From the NCBI RefSeq assembly GCF_963169125.1, contig NC_084798.1, forward strand, positions 170,653,980 to 170,717,979: DNA of 64,000 nt, in the 5' to 3' direction. The position numbers were made by a program, and so were the translations under genes. Below, in pieces: positions 39,690 through 52,134 of this stretch; position 1 is the stretch's first letter; each line of letters begins with the position of its first letter. The DNA comes from Humulus lupulus. Its lineage: Eukaryota > Streptophyta > Magnoliopsida > Rosales > Cannabaceae. A model generated the notes under the pieces. That model was not told the DNA's origin, made no database searches, and saw nothing but the letters and a program-made list of their open reading frames with translations.

Positions 39690-42249
39690 ATTGTAGAGCA
39701 ACGGTGGAATATGAGCAAAAAGCTAGGGAGTTTGTTAAGACAGCCATGATGAATCTCGGATTTCCAGCCAAGATTCTTTGTCCATGAAACAAATGTCACA
39801 ATCTAAGACATCAACTTTCAGACGAAGTTGTCGAACACTTAGTTTTGTGGGGCATGGACCAATCTTACAAAACATGGTTTCATCATGGGGAAGATCCAGT
39901 TCAAAGCAGCACGACAAACACAAGTTTTGAATATGATTTATTTCGGGCAGCGAGAGTATTTTCAAGTAACGCCAATGATTTTGGTGACGATAACAATGAT
40001 GCTAATTTTCAGAGTCTATTAGTAGATGCTGAATCTCCATTGTATGAAGGTTGTTCAAAGTATACAAAAATTTTGTCTATCGTTGGGCTGTATAATCTAA
40101 AAACAAAGCATGGAATCTCAGATGTTGGCTTTAGTGAGATGTTGGAGATGATCAAAGAAATGTTGCTAAAAGATAATCTCCTACTGACATCAATATATGC
40201 AGTTAAAAAGTTTCTATTGATGTTTGATCTGAGCTATAAGCATATCCATGCTTGTGTCAATGATTGTTGTTTGTATACAAAAGAGAATGCTGATGCCCAA
40301 GTATGTCCCACTTGTCAATATCCAAGATGGAAGCAAAATGAATAGACAAAAGAGATTCTACAAGGGTAGCCTGCCAAATTGTTGAGATATTTTCCTATTA
40401 TACCAATGATTCAAAGGATGTTTAGAAAAGAAGAGACGACTTTAAGCTTAAAATGGCATTCAACCAATAAAAGAAGAGAAGGGAAAATGCGGCACCCGGT
40501 AGATTCAGAGGCTTGGGATGCAGTTTATGAGAGATGACCACATTTTCAACTTGAACCTAACAACCTTCGATTAGGACTTGCTGCTTATGGGATCAATCCT
40601 TACAAAAATATGAGTTCCACGTATAGTTGTTGGACTATAATGCTCGTTGTATATAATCTGCCACCTGCGTTTTGCATGAAGGATGAATTTACCTTTCTAT
40701 CTATGTTGATTCCTGGACCTAAACAACCCGGGAATGAGATAGATGTTTACTTAGAGCCCTTAATAGATGAGTTACTTGAATTATGGAATGGTGTTTATAC
40801 ATATGATATTTCTACAAAGAAGTTTTTTAATTTAAGAGCTATGTTGCTATGGACCATAAATGATTTTCCAGTTTATGGAAACTTAGCTGGATGTGCGACT
40901 AAAGGGATGTATGGTTGTCCTGTTTGTGGTGAGCACTCAAATGTTGTTTGGTTGAAGCATAGCAAAAAGATGTCCTTTTGCAATCATATTCGATTTCTAC
41001 CACAAGAACACCGTTATAGAAAGAAGAAATATACAATAGCTAGGGCAAGGGAAAGAGCACCACAATGTCCAATTATATTGATAGGTGTTGAAGTAGCTAA
41101 GCAGTTAAGCAAAGTGACTAATGACTTTGGAAAGGAAAAAAAGAGGAATCGTGGTATAGACACAAAATTTTTTTGGAAGAAGCAGTCTATTTTTTTAGGC
41201 TGCCTTATTGGGAAATATTAGTTGTTCGTCATAACCTTGATGTTATGCATGTTGAAAAGAATGTTTGTGAAAGCATACTTAACACATTGCTCAATTGCAA
41301 AGGAAAATCTAAAGATCACTACAACTCGAGATTAGATTTGACAGAGATGGGCATTATGCCTCATCTCCATCTGTATGAAGAAAATGGTGTTACTCGTCTT
41401 CCTGCTGCAACTTACACTCTATCAAAATCTGATAAGATGTTGCTTTATGAGAGGCTATTTGACTTGAAATTGCCTTATGGATATAGCTCTAACATTAGAA
41501 ACTGTGTAGATGTGGAGAAACAGAAGTTGACAAGACTTAAGTCTCATGATTGTCATGTGATTATACAACAACTATTGCCTATTGCTATAAGGGGTTTAAT
41601 GGAAGAAGGTTGTAGAGAGATAATTCTTCGGCTCTCTAAGTTTTTCCATGGATTGTGTCAACGTGTGGTTTATAAGGAGGAAATTATGAAATTAGAACTA
41701 GAAGCATTTGAAATTCTTTGTCAACTAGAAGAATATTTCCCTCCTTCTTTCTTTGATCCAATGATTCACTTGGTTATTCATTTAGCAAGAGAAGTTAGAC
41801 TTTGTGGTCCGGTGCAATTTCGATGGATGTACCATTTTGAGAGATATATGAAAGTATTGAAAGGATTTGTAGCAAATTATGCACGACTAGAAGGATGTAT
41901 TGCAAATCACTATCTTGCTGTTGAATGTGTACGCTTTTGTGAAACATTTTTAAAGCAAAATGATAATCAAGATAGTACATTACTAGAAGAAAATCCACTA
42001 TTAGCAGCAGAGTGCTTTGAGCTTGACCAATTGAACTTGGCAGTAGCGCATCAGTATGTGTTGTTTAACTCAGATATTGTAGAACCATTTCTCAATGTCC
42101 ATATGGATGAGCTGAAAGAAAGGCACTCAAATCTTAATAACAATCAAACTTTGTTGTGGAATCAACATTCTGAAGGGTTTCCGTTATGGTTTTATGAAAA
42201 GGTTGTATTCTATTGCCAAGATAAAAGTTTACGTTTTGTTTTAGTGTAA
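39690..42249 (+). pseudogene. CACTA TNP2-type transposase, broken
   Basis: The protein family cuts and inserts En/Spm elements. A transposase-associated N-terminal domain is readable at about 39690-39900 (LGFPAKILCP...NKCHN, DEVVEHLVLWGMDQSYKTW), with a stop where its cysteine motif should be (about 39775). The TNP2 domain follows: MLLKDNLLLTSIYAVKKFL, HACVNDCCLYTKENADA and CPTCQYPRWK, then MLIPGPKQPGNEIDVYLEPL, NDFPVYGNLAG and GCPVCGE. The C-terminal part has LDVMHVEKNVCESIL (about 41240) and FPPSFFDPMIHLVIHLAREV (about 41740). Stops occur near 40343, 40365 and 40533, and the frame shifts at a run of T near 41190. The catalytic order is recognisable but it cannot be translated. Confidence 0.92.
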
Positions 42250-42280
42250 AAATTTCTTACAAGTATATTTTTATTTTCAG

Positions 42281-43379
42281 ATTTCTAACTTGAATAAAGT
42301 AGATGACATGTTAGCTCAATTGGCTGAAGGTACAAGTCACGGTGTCACTTCCTATAAAGGGTACATGATTAATGGAATTGGAATGAAAAAGGGCAACTAG
42401 TTGGTACTAACTCAGTGCAATTTTCTTCTTTTGTGGGCGCTCTTGTGCGAGAGGTTGTTCCTTACACTATTTCAGATTGGAGGAAAGTTTCACCAATTAT
42501 GAGAGATGTTCTTTGGGCATCTATTCAGGTAGAATTACAAGTTTTATGAGTGTATTTTTTTTTATATATTCAGCTCTACACTTAAACATATAATATATTA
42601 TTCTATATTCTATTGTAGGCACAATATGACTTACAAGATGATTCGCAAAAGAAGATGTTCTTTGAAATGATGGCAGAACTATGGAGAGCTGGGAAATCTA
42701 GACTTGTAAAGGATATTATCAATGAAAAAAATGAGAGTGAACGACTAGCCTTAAAGCCGGATTGCATAAAAAGTGATGTAGAATGGAGAGCATTTGTTGC
42801 CAAAAAAATTAGTAAAGAACATTTGGTAAGAAATATGATGTAAGAAGTGATGTTGCTGCCTCTTTTATCTCTGTTGGTGTTAAATTAAATATAGTTATGC
42901 CTCTTTTGCTTATTTATTAAATAGGATATAAGGGCCAAATACCAAGAGAGAAGAAAGAAAGCTGTTCCATAATGCATACATTAGTTATACTAATTTATAT
43001 GCAGGGTTCATTGAATGAGATTCTCCTTGAAGACCCAAAATCTGGAACTACAGACAACGCTGATAAGGATGCCCTGACAAAATTGTTTGGTAACCCAAAA
43101 TCTGGTCGTTTAATCGGACACGGAAGAGGCGTAACAAGGTCAAAGCTAACTGTTGTTAATATGTGTAATAGCAAGATCTCCAAGTTAGAAGAAGAGCAAC
43201 AGAATATGAAGCTCAAAATGACTGAAATGATGAATCTACTTAAAGAACACTTGGTGGTATTTCTATCTTGCACTTATAAACCTTAGTTTTCTTTTCTTCC
43301 AATGAAACTTATCTTGGTTTTATATTTAGGTTGGTGGTAAAGTGACACCAAGCGAAGGACAGTCTCGCAATGTACCGTA
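42281..43379 (+). pseudogene. Transposase_24-like (Ptta/En/Spm) second CACTA gene
   Basis: Exons separated by GT-AG-like introns at about 42531-42618, 42844-43005 and 43257-43330. Readable blocks: NKVDDMLAQLAEGTSHGVTS; LVREVVPYTISDWRKVSP (frame shifted after MKKGN near 42400); AQYDLQDDSQKKMFFEMMAEL with KDIINEKNESERLALKPD; and GSLNEILLEDPKSGTTDNAD. A coiled-coil-like end follows (KISKLEEEQQNMKLKMTEMM). This layout fits the plant Ptta/En/Spm protein encoded beside TNP2, thought to bind subterminal repeats. A stop (TAG, about 43378) and the frameshift mark it as dead. Confidence 0.75.
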
Positions 43380-43494
43380 GTCAAACAATATTCAGTCCCC
43401 TAAGGTAAATTATCAAAGTTGTTATTGTTTTAAATTTTCATTTTAGAAGAACAAATACAAAAACTAATTTATTGTCTTTAAAATCAATTTGGTA

Positions 43495-44030
43495 GAGTAT
43501 TGCACTAGAAAAAAGACATAACTTTATAGAAGGGAAGAATGCTTGCTACTTGCTTGACTGGGCAAATGTAATTGTTGCTGAAGGTCATTGGGATTCTAGT
43601 GATCCAAAGATAACTGTACATGGAAAGCCTCTTGGACCAGACTTTATGCGAGTATGGGTTGATGTTGATATTGTACCAGAATCTTACTTATTTCGTCCTA
43701 ATAATGCGATGCTTATAATTTATTCCAAGAGGTACATTTTCATACTTAAAAAATAACCAATGTCTTATAATTTAGTGTTTGGTTTCTTTGTTTGTTTTGG
43801 TGTAGTTGTGAATTCATTATTTTGTATGTGGTGTCCTTTCTTGGATATAATTTCCATAGCATTTTTCTTGAAGTAATTTGTGATGCTAGATAATAACAAT
43901 AAAATATTTCTTTGTTTATTTTGTAGATGTGAGAAGCGAAGTAGAAAAGGATACTTAATTTTGAAGGCTTTGTGTTGGGAAGCTGTAGAATATTTTGTGT
44001 TGAAAGTAGTAACTTTTCACTATGTTGAAT
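43495..44030 (+). pseudogene. C-terminal exons of the CACTA second gene, cut by insertion
   Basis: An exon at about 43495-43731 reads NACYLLDWANVIVAEGHWDS, HGKPLGPDFMRVWVDVDIVP. It is followed by an intron-like stretch (GTACATTTTC to TTTTGTAG, 43732-43925) and a short exon (EKRSRKGYLILKALCWEA). The domain, with an LG..-MRV.V motif, is a small C-terminal module often found after Transposase_24 proteins; I do not know its function. A CACTA terminus at 44031 cuts the sequence, with AAT as the likely target triplet. I found no continuation downstream. Confidence 0.6.
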
Positions 44031-47000
44031 CACTACAAGAAAAAACAGTATTCATAACACTTAAAAACTGCTAATCGGAAGTATTCATAACACTTCTCAA
44101 AAGGTTAACATAGCTCCTGTTATTAAAAGTCCCATCTTTTCTATAACAGTTTTCGAACGTTATGTTCGATTTAATCATAAAGTATTCAATAATACATTTT
44201 TAGTTGCTATCATATTAAAATAATAACGTTTAGTTAGAGTAATTGGTTATAAATTTGAAGCTTAATCTTAAACTTTTTGCATAACACTTTTCTACTGTTA
44301 TAATTGATTATTTTGATAGCGTTTTTAGTTTGTTATATTATATAAATCATAACGTTTTGTTACACTTATAATATGTATCCAAAACATCCATAAATACCAT
44401 AATAGAGGTCCAGTAATAAATTTTTTCTATTTTAGTCTAGATAATAGATTTTTAATTGTGTTGTGTAAGGATAATTATAAGTTTTTTTTTTAAATTAAAA
44501 GGTTTCTATTATCGTATTTGGATAAAAAAAATATCAAAATTAATCACAAAATGTAATATTAAATAGATTGATAAACCATAAGTATTACATTAAACAAGAA
44601 CTAATTCAAACCTTAGTTTTAACTTAAGTTTGAAAGCATACATAATAAAGTTCTATAATCATGAACATCTTTTTCTTCAAAAATGAAAAACAAAAACATA
44701 ACAAGATACACAAAAAGTAAACCATGAATATTACTCCATATTATTAGTATATTCCTTGATTGAAACCAATTACAATCATAGGTGCCTTCCGTGAACATTG
44801 GGTCATTTGTGATTCCTCATTTTATTCTATATCCTTGTTCCCCTTGAAAATATAGATTCTGTGATCCAATATCTGCAAGACAAATTTACAAATCAAATCC
44901 TAGTCAAGCTCCAAATCTATAGAAAAATCCCCCATCAATGACATTAAAAATGCAGTCCCGTTCTCTTTTCTTGTTCCTCTTATAGTTACACATACACAAA
45001 CCAAAAGTCTTATACCCAATTGAAGACATTGAAACTAGTTATGACTTAAGATAATATTGAGAGCATATAACCAGTAAATACCAATCACCATAAATTAAAT
45101 TTATGTCAAAGTTCAACTATTCTAGTCACTAAATTTAAAGAGAAGCCCTCTGAAAAGAATGATGATAACAATCTTGCTCAATGCAAGAATCAAAGTAAGA
45201 ACCAAAGTAAAAAAAAATTCATGTCACTCGACTCCTAGAAAGAACAATTAAAAATTAAATAATAGAAGATGAATCGTGCATCCAAATCATTTATACTATA
45301 TATACTTCAAACCAAATATAGTATCACCTTCATCTACAATTCCATGTCTCCAAACTTGCGTTATGCATTCAAATCTTTATTGTTAAATGAAATTTTTTCT
45401 TATTTAGATACAAATGTTCTTATGCATTAAAAAAACATCCTATTTATTCATATGACATTAGTGGTCCCTTATTTTGATCAGCCCTATATTGAATTGGCAA
45501 ATAACATAAAATTCGTGAAACTTGAAATTTCTAAGTAAACAGAACAATAAAAATTATCTAGATGCACTTTTGAGTTTGTGCTAGCATATAATCATGAAGG
45601 ATTGTGGATGAGTGCATGCATATCAGCTCATGAACACATGTTACAGAAAAGACAAGAAGCATTCTACAATAAGAATAAAAAACTAGGCATTTCTAATATG
45701 GTATTGTGCACAAATAACTACTAAATAATGATATACTACGAAGAATACAAACGTATGAAATTTTTAAAGCCATTAAAATTAAATATATTTTTTCTTTCCC
45801 CTCTTATTCATGAGCAAAGTGCAACTAAAAGTTATTCTCCATGATACTTAAATTAACCAATATGTAACCAGAATAGTTAAGGAACTAGCACAATAATGTA
45901 GCTTGGAACCTTTCAAAAAGAAAAATACGGGTTGGGAAAATCCATAGAAAAAAAAGCAGATTTTAGAAATGTTTAGAATGTCACTTCTCTCTACTTTTTC
46001 AACATTCACCTTAAAATTATAGTGCAAGACAAAAGATCAATATTATAAGACAATTGAGATACCTAAATCTAATTGAGCTTAAGCCTTAACAATCTGAAAT
46101 ATCAACCAAGCATACAAAGAAATTGAAATAATTCAATATGGCAGAAGAATCTGCCACATTTAAATTAATCACAATAAAAAAAATAGTGAAACAAGCATAG
46201 ATATAGAATCCTAATAAATCTAGATAGAGTCTAAAAAAAGTATTTGCTTCACATCTTTAGTTTTATGTAACTTGGACCGTGGAAGTAATTAAACATGATG
46301 AATTAATACCTCCCCAGCATACAAAAATATATGCTTTGAACAACAACCAAGAGTGTCAAATCCCAAACATGGGAAAACATATCCATAGTCCAAAATCTTC
46401 CCAACCATTTACAACTATCTAGTATCACAAACCAAGGAAAACAACTAGCATGCATTATAATTTAAGCTTCAAATGAACAACTCATATTAACATGAAAATA
46501 TTACTACAAGAGATCAATTTTGTCCAATTTTTATTCTATGAACCATAATAATTCATATTCAAAGAATCAAAGGTCCATGATAAATAGTTTGTCAGTTCAT
46601 AAAATAGTTCGTAAGGAACAATTATTTTCTATCAAATCATTAGGAAAACATAAGAGCAAACTCAAACACTACTTTTTTTTTGGTTTTAACAATAACATAA
46701 TATAACTTTAATATAACAGTTATAAACACACATGTATTACCTTAATAGGACAACCAATAACACTACTTCTCTATTCTTCCTTTTTCTTGGATACACACAC
46801 TTCATCACATAAATATATATATGACTTGATCTAAAGCTCAACAAAAAGATTAATATCCTTGTTCAAATAAGGAGTGCAAACTTAAACATATATGGTGAAA
46901 TTCAAACTTCAACATTATACAAGCAATAAAAACAATCCAAAAATTTGAAAAATTCATTGTTTTCATAATTCATACTATGTTCGCCTGAAACATAAGAGAA

Positions 47001-47720
47001 TTTTCCCTAGAATTTTTTATTCACATGGTAAACTCAAAAACACCTTTAAACAAATCAATTCTCAATTCCTTCTAACATGTGAGATAAACGAAATAAATGC
47101 ACAACTTACCAAACTGCCCATTTTAGGTTTTCAAATAACATCAATGGCCTTTAATTAGAGGTCCACATGTTATTTGAAAACCACAAAAATGAAAGCAAAA
47201 TTACATACCAATTAGTAAACTATCAACATCAATGGCCTTTAATTAGAAGTCCTAATTTAAAAAAGAAAAAGAAAATACAACTCTTGCAACTAGGAAACTA
47301 TCTCAAATAAAATTAGTCTAAAAAGGAAAAACTTAAATGGCTCAAAGTTTGATGTTCAATTGTACTTTGTAGTCCAGATATGTTTTTTTTTTGGTATGAA
47401 CTGATCAGCCTCCAAGAACAAAGCATTAGCACTACATTAATAAAAAAAACATAGCCTACACAACAAACCCAAAATTATGGGCAAAGTTGCAGAGCAAATC
47501 CATTAACTAAAGCCAAAATAAATAACAAAGTGAAAATGCAAAAAAGCTTGGGTACAGTAGCAAGATCAAAACTAAAATAAATATATAGATAAATAATATA
47601 ACAAGTGAATACAAAGTCAATCACGTAACTAGCAAGGAAGGCAACTACAACTTACTAAAGCTGCAAATAACAAAAGAGAATATTGAGCAAATAAAATCAA
47701 GAAATAATTAAAATTTCGTG
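44031..47720 (+). mobile_element. Second CACTA element, 3' end lost
   Basis: CACTACAAGAAAAAACAG at 44031 repeats the terminus at 32098, and similarity to that element continues for about 650 bp with the same subterminal motifs. A second homologous block (AGCTTGGG...CAAATAAAATCAA, about 47545-47700) matches 33061-33205. The material between is longer here, so the two copies differ by internal deletion or insertion. At about 47720 similarity ends and gypsy sequence follows by 47800. No right terminus is present. No transposase is recognised; the small frame at 46520-46705 is not convincing. Confidence 0.75.
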
Positions 47721-47799
47721 ACTGTGAGTGTAATTATTATTAAGTATTCCATGTAATATGTATAGATATGCTATATGCTTAGACATATGAATAACCGAA

Positions 47800-48415
47800 G
47801 GGGCTACATTGTTCACTGGAGCAGCGTTGGAGGCATTTTCGTTGGTGTGAGCAGATCTTCAGAGTGACATCGCAGCAGAGTTCTAATAGTTGAGAGAAAC
47901 ATGTCAGAACTTCACCCTAATAGGCTCTAAGGAAAAACTTGATCTAAACAAACATAACTTGGACCTATTAATTATGACTTCTTATGAAAAATATATAAGC
48001 CTTCTTTATGATTAGAGTGGGTTTCTATACTTAGAAAAGTAAGCCATCTTTATTTTCTAAGTTTGTTTATAATCATCCTATATGACTTAATTCTCAGGCT
48101 CGAACTCATCTTTGTTCCAAATTTAACCATATTAAGGGAGGGTTGGGATCAGTAAAATCGTTCCCACTACTATGGCCCCCTAACTCTCAATATAGAAACT
48201 TGGTTCATTGATTTGTATCCACCCTCACCGAATTTAGTCATTATTTATTTTATTTATTATTTATTATGATTGCAAAAGAAAATCAAACTCATACATGATA
48301 ACAAAATAACCATGATATTAATTTGGAAAAGAGAGTTTTCACTATTTACAATCATAATAATAATAAAATAAATAAATAAATAATAAATGAAAATAAACAA
48401 TGAAAATAGTCTATT
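47800..48415 (-). pseudogene. Gypsy leader and extreme gag start, minus strand
   Basis: The minus strand carries the gag start region (TCTGCTCACACCAACGAAAA-like sequence near 47840) and the spacer between gag and the unknown ORF. It corresponds to 14941-15520. Gag is cut off about 25 codons in, at the junction with the CACTA remnant. Confidence 0.7.
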
Positions 48416-48884
48416 CTAAAAATCGGGATCTTCTACATCCGATCATTTATCTAGCATATCGTCTTCTATCTCTTCATAGTCATCATTGTCTTGTGCCTCA
48501 AAATGATCTCAAGGAAGATTCGTAAAAATTCTATGTTTTTTGTTCATTTGTAAACTGAAATTCCATTTTTGAAGTGAACCTAAGTATGAGAAAATAATAT
48601 CTCATAGCTACCAACAATTCATCTTCATCATCTATCATCTCCCAAATTTGTTCTAAGGCTGCAGTCACTGTAGGATAATCTCTAAAAAGTCTAAGTACTA
48701 AAATGTATTTCTCGGTTGATCTCATCATGATCTGCTTAGATTCTTGGAGGTGACCTATCTCCCTGTGGAACAAAAGGAGCCTCCGAGTGATTCTCTCTAA
48801 CACTCCTATAGTGTTTCGGGGTTCTCTCATTCTTTTTAAAGCCTTAATGGCTCGGATATCCTCATAAGTTAATGCATCGTTCAT
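48416..48884 (-). pseudogene. Unknown ORF between PBS and gag, copy 3
   Basis: Minus-strand homologue of the frame at 14473 and 57832, beginning MNDALTYEDIRAIKALKRMR. The arginine near residue 11 is intact here. A 1-bp indel near 48535 shifts the frame at NEQK. In the restored reading order the TGA after NLP and the acidic tail (DNDDYEEIEDD...DVEDPDF) are again present, with one more stop in the tail. Confidence 0.65.
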
Positions 48885-49036
48885 TCTTAACTGTAAACAT
48901 AAAGACTAAAATTGTTAGCTATACTTATAAACATAATAACTATAACTTAAACACTTACTTGGCGGTCTGATTCGGAGCTTTGAGTGTGTGTATCGAGGAG
49001 AACTTCATGCGGATGAACCATTGCTCTGATACCAAC

Positions 49037-49760
49037 TATAATGACCCAACTTATTCTAAAATATGGACCATTAATAACTACTATACATAGACACTAATCT
49101 TCAAGAAAACATACATATGAAATAATCATAACTTCATTAAAGCTGTAAAACAAAAGTTAAAATACATAACATTCAGAGTAGGATATGGGATCCCATTGTT
49201 TTGAAAATAAAACATAACATAACTTAAATCTTAAATAAAATGGTTACAATATTAAGTGCAGAGATACATAGAAATCATAATTAAAAGACTTAAACAACTT
49301 CATCCTCGAATCGTTCGCGCAGTCCACCGATTCCATTCACCCTCAATACACGATCCCAAGCTGCGAAGAATCTTCCCGCCGCCATACTATTTTCCTGCGC
49401 ATATAAAACAAAGGAATGAGCCTAATGCTCAGCAAGTAAAATCTACTACAAGCATGAAACATATACATAAACATAAGCTATAAACATATAACATATTCTA
49501 TAAACATATATCATAATTCTAACCCATGTACATGGTAACTATTGGGGTTTACTAACTAAGCAACTATAAGTCTCATACTATAATGAGGTTTGCTAGTTAA
49601 GTAATTATATGCCCCAAAACATAAAAGTATTGGGGTTTGCTATTTAAGCAACCATAAGCCCCAAAACATACATAACATATAAAAACATACTATAACTACT
49701 ACTAGTTATTACTAGTAATACTACTATCTAACTAGCTAAGTAAAGTTCTTGGACTCTACA
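49037..49760 (-). repeat. Shortened LTR of the minus-strand gypsy fragment
   Basis: The minus strand runs from TGTAGAGTCCAAGAAC at 49760 to GGTCATTATA at 49037, next to a primer site (TGGTATCAGAGC, 49023-49034 minus). At 724 bp it lacks most of U3, including the TATA box, that the 1.9-kb relatives carry. The GGCTCATTCCTTTG motif is at 49411-49424 (minus). Confidence 0.8.
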
Positions 49761-49762
49761 CC

Positions 49763-50310
49763 TAGGTTATCTCAAGAAAACCAAAGAACTGAGCCTTCAC
49801 TACTCAAAATTTCCTTCAATCCTAGAAGGATATACAGATGGAAGCTGGATATCCAATCTTGGGGACAACTTGTCTACAACTGGTTGGGTATTTACACTTA
49901 GTGGGGGTGCAATTTCTTGGGGTTCCAAGAAACGAACCTGTATATCTCATTTCACTATGGAAGCAGAGTTTATAGCTCTAGCTGCTACCGGAAAAGAGGC
50001 CGAATGGTTAAGGGATCTGTTGATAGATATACCCCTAATCAAAGAGAATGTATCCACTATATCGATACATTGTGATAGCCAAGCGACGTTGGCTAGAGCA
50101 TACAACAGAGTGTATAATGGGAAGTCTAGACACATTATTCTAAGACATGGATATATAAGAGAATTGATTCAAAGAGGAATCATCTCAATATCCTATGTGC
50201 GAACAAGTGAAAATCTTGCGGATCCTTTCACTAAGCCACTAACGAGAGACTTAGTGGCTGCATCATCTCAAGGGATGGGACTTAAACTCCCTAAAGAGAT
50301 TCATGATTGA
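49763..50310 (+). pseudogene. Copia RNase H, C-terminal part of pol
   Basis: The open frame reads LEGYTDGSWISNLGDN, TGWVFTLSGGAISWGSKKRT, HFTMEAEFIALAATGKEAEW and IHCDSQATLARAYN. It ends LADPFTKPLTRDL at a stop near 50310. It contains the D, E and D residues of RNase H and the copia-typical ADPFTK end. The reading frame is unbroken, but everything upstream is missing: the frame begins beside the gypsy LTR edge at 49760, so the element was interrupted or deleted there. Confidence 0.88.
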
Positions 50311-50848
50311 TGGTAACCTATCTTAACACTAGTTATTCAACTAGTGTTAGGTTCAATAGGTAACAACAAGTCAATCAAGTGAATATTAGTTGTACTCAAA
50401 ACTAGTCCCATATGAGATATTGAGTTATTGTGAGTTACCAAGTTGAGGGTTAAAACCGAAAGGTTTTTCAATAGAATTCAGTCTTGTGAAGACAAGTATT
50501 TTTGGTAACAAAATACTGTAAGAATTCTACCTATATGGACCTAGGGGTGGTGCCGCCTCTCATGAGAATTTGGATTATTCTCAAGAACGTCCATGAATGG
50601 AAAGTGCACATGGCCATTAACGGTGCAAAGCGAGACATAGGGGTCTCAAGTGAACATCGCAAAGGTGTGTGTGTTATCACCGATTTGTTATCATGAAAAG
50701 ATGGTTCACTGCCTAGTGCAACCAAATTTTCGACAACTTTTTGTGATAATTACACTATAGTAAAGTTCAAGTTGAAAAACACTTTGCTTTATGCACTAAT
50801 GCAATGACTCCTATAAGAGAGAGTTCTTATTTAATCAAGTGGGGGATA
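50311..50848 (+). other. Copia 3' untranslated region and polypurine tract
   Basis: Non-coding stretch between the pol stop and the LTR. It ends in CAAGTGGGGGATA (about 50837-50848), the polypurine primer. The frames at 50502-50725 overlap on opposite strands and are not supported. Confidence 0.75.
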
Positions 50849-52099
50849 TGTTATATTTTTAAAATATAATGATTGATTAATTAAGTGTTACAATTGATAA
50901 CTACTTAATCTAGTGAGGGAATGTTATATTATTTTATAATATAATGTAATATTATATTATATTATAATATAATGTTTTAGATTAAATAAATGTGACAAAA
51001 AGTGTCATATATTGTAACATATAATAGAGAGTTACAATATTTAGATATATGAGAAATATCCAAATATGTAACATATTTGGTGTTACAAATTTGTAACTTC
51101 CAAATATTACCCTTTATTGTGTAAATTTGGTGTTACACAATATTGAGATGAATTTCATAATAGCCATATGTGAAATGGCTGTTAGAGATATGATTTTAAC
51201 CCAATAATGTGTTTTGGGGGTTACAAAATCATTTGGGAGGGTTTGGAACCGTTTGGAAAAACAACACAATTTCAAATGCTGAAATTGGTCAGTGGCCTCG
51301 GCCACGGAATGTTAGTGGCTGGGCCTGTGGGACAGAGAACAGTGGCTGTGGCCACTGATGTCCCTGGCCGCGGCCACAAGTGTATTTCTGACCAATTTTT
51401 CAGTTTTCTCAATCTTTGTTGAACAGCTCAAAAAACCCAAATAACTATCAAATCTCATTTTTATTTCCATAATAATCCAGTTAATCATTGGGAATAGCCA
51501 TGGGGTTGCTGGAATTTGAAATTAAAAGGGTGTCTCTAAACTCTGTAAATAGGAGCCTATAGCTCACTTGAAAGACACAACATTTCTATCCATTAGAGCA
51601 CTTGGCTAGAAACACCTTGAGGCTTGATAATTCTAGAAAGCTTTTCCAATATCTGAGAGAGATCCCTTAGTTCTTGAGTTAGGGGGAAATAAGCTTTTGG
51701 ACAAAGGTTTCAAACCTTGTTCAAGTTGGTGATCCCTAACCCTCTTCACTTAGGTTGCGTAACTGAGAGTTTCCTTTTGTTTTGTTCTTACATTTTTCTC
51801 TATTTCTTTTCTTCTTATTTTCTTATTCTATTTACCTGTAACTTTTGTTTAGAGTTGTAATCTTCTTTTCTTTTGTTTCAAACACCTTTACTATACTTGT
51901 AATCTTTTGTTTAGAGTTGTATCTTTCACTATTCTCTTCTTCTTCTTCTTCTTCTTCTTCTTCTTTTCATTGTTTATTAGTATTTTTCAGTTATAGAGTT
52001 GAAACACTTTATTTAATCAATCAATATTTATTTGTAATATATTGTCTAGAGTTGTATTTTCTTACCATTTCCATTGAGGCAAAACTATTTTTCCTAACA
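50849..52099 (+). repeat. Copia 3' LTR
   Basis: It starts TGTTATATTTTT after the polypurine tract and ends TTTTCCTAACA at 52099 (1251 bp). A run of about ten TTC units lies at 51936-51966. 50930-50985 is an AT-only, highly self-complementary stretch (TAATATTATATTATAT). A likely promoter region lies near 51540 (CTGTAAATAGGAGCC). The target duplication cannot be checked because the 5' side is lost. Confidence 0.75.
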
Positions 52100-52134
52100 T
52101 ATCAAGTGTCCTTAAGTCTTTTTCTATAAATCAA

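Noticed and set aside
43791..43810. TTTTGGTGTAGTTG as the right terminus of the element starting CACTACACC at 24416
   Set aside because: It ends GTAGTTG rather than GTAGTG, lies inside an intron-like stretch between transposase exons, and lacks the expected GTA flank.
50502..50725. Overlapping frames on both strands downstream of copia RNase H
   Set aside because: They lie in the untranslated stretch before the polypurine tract and lack motifs.
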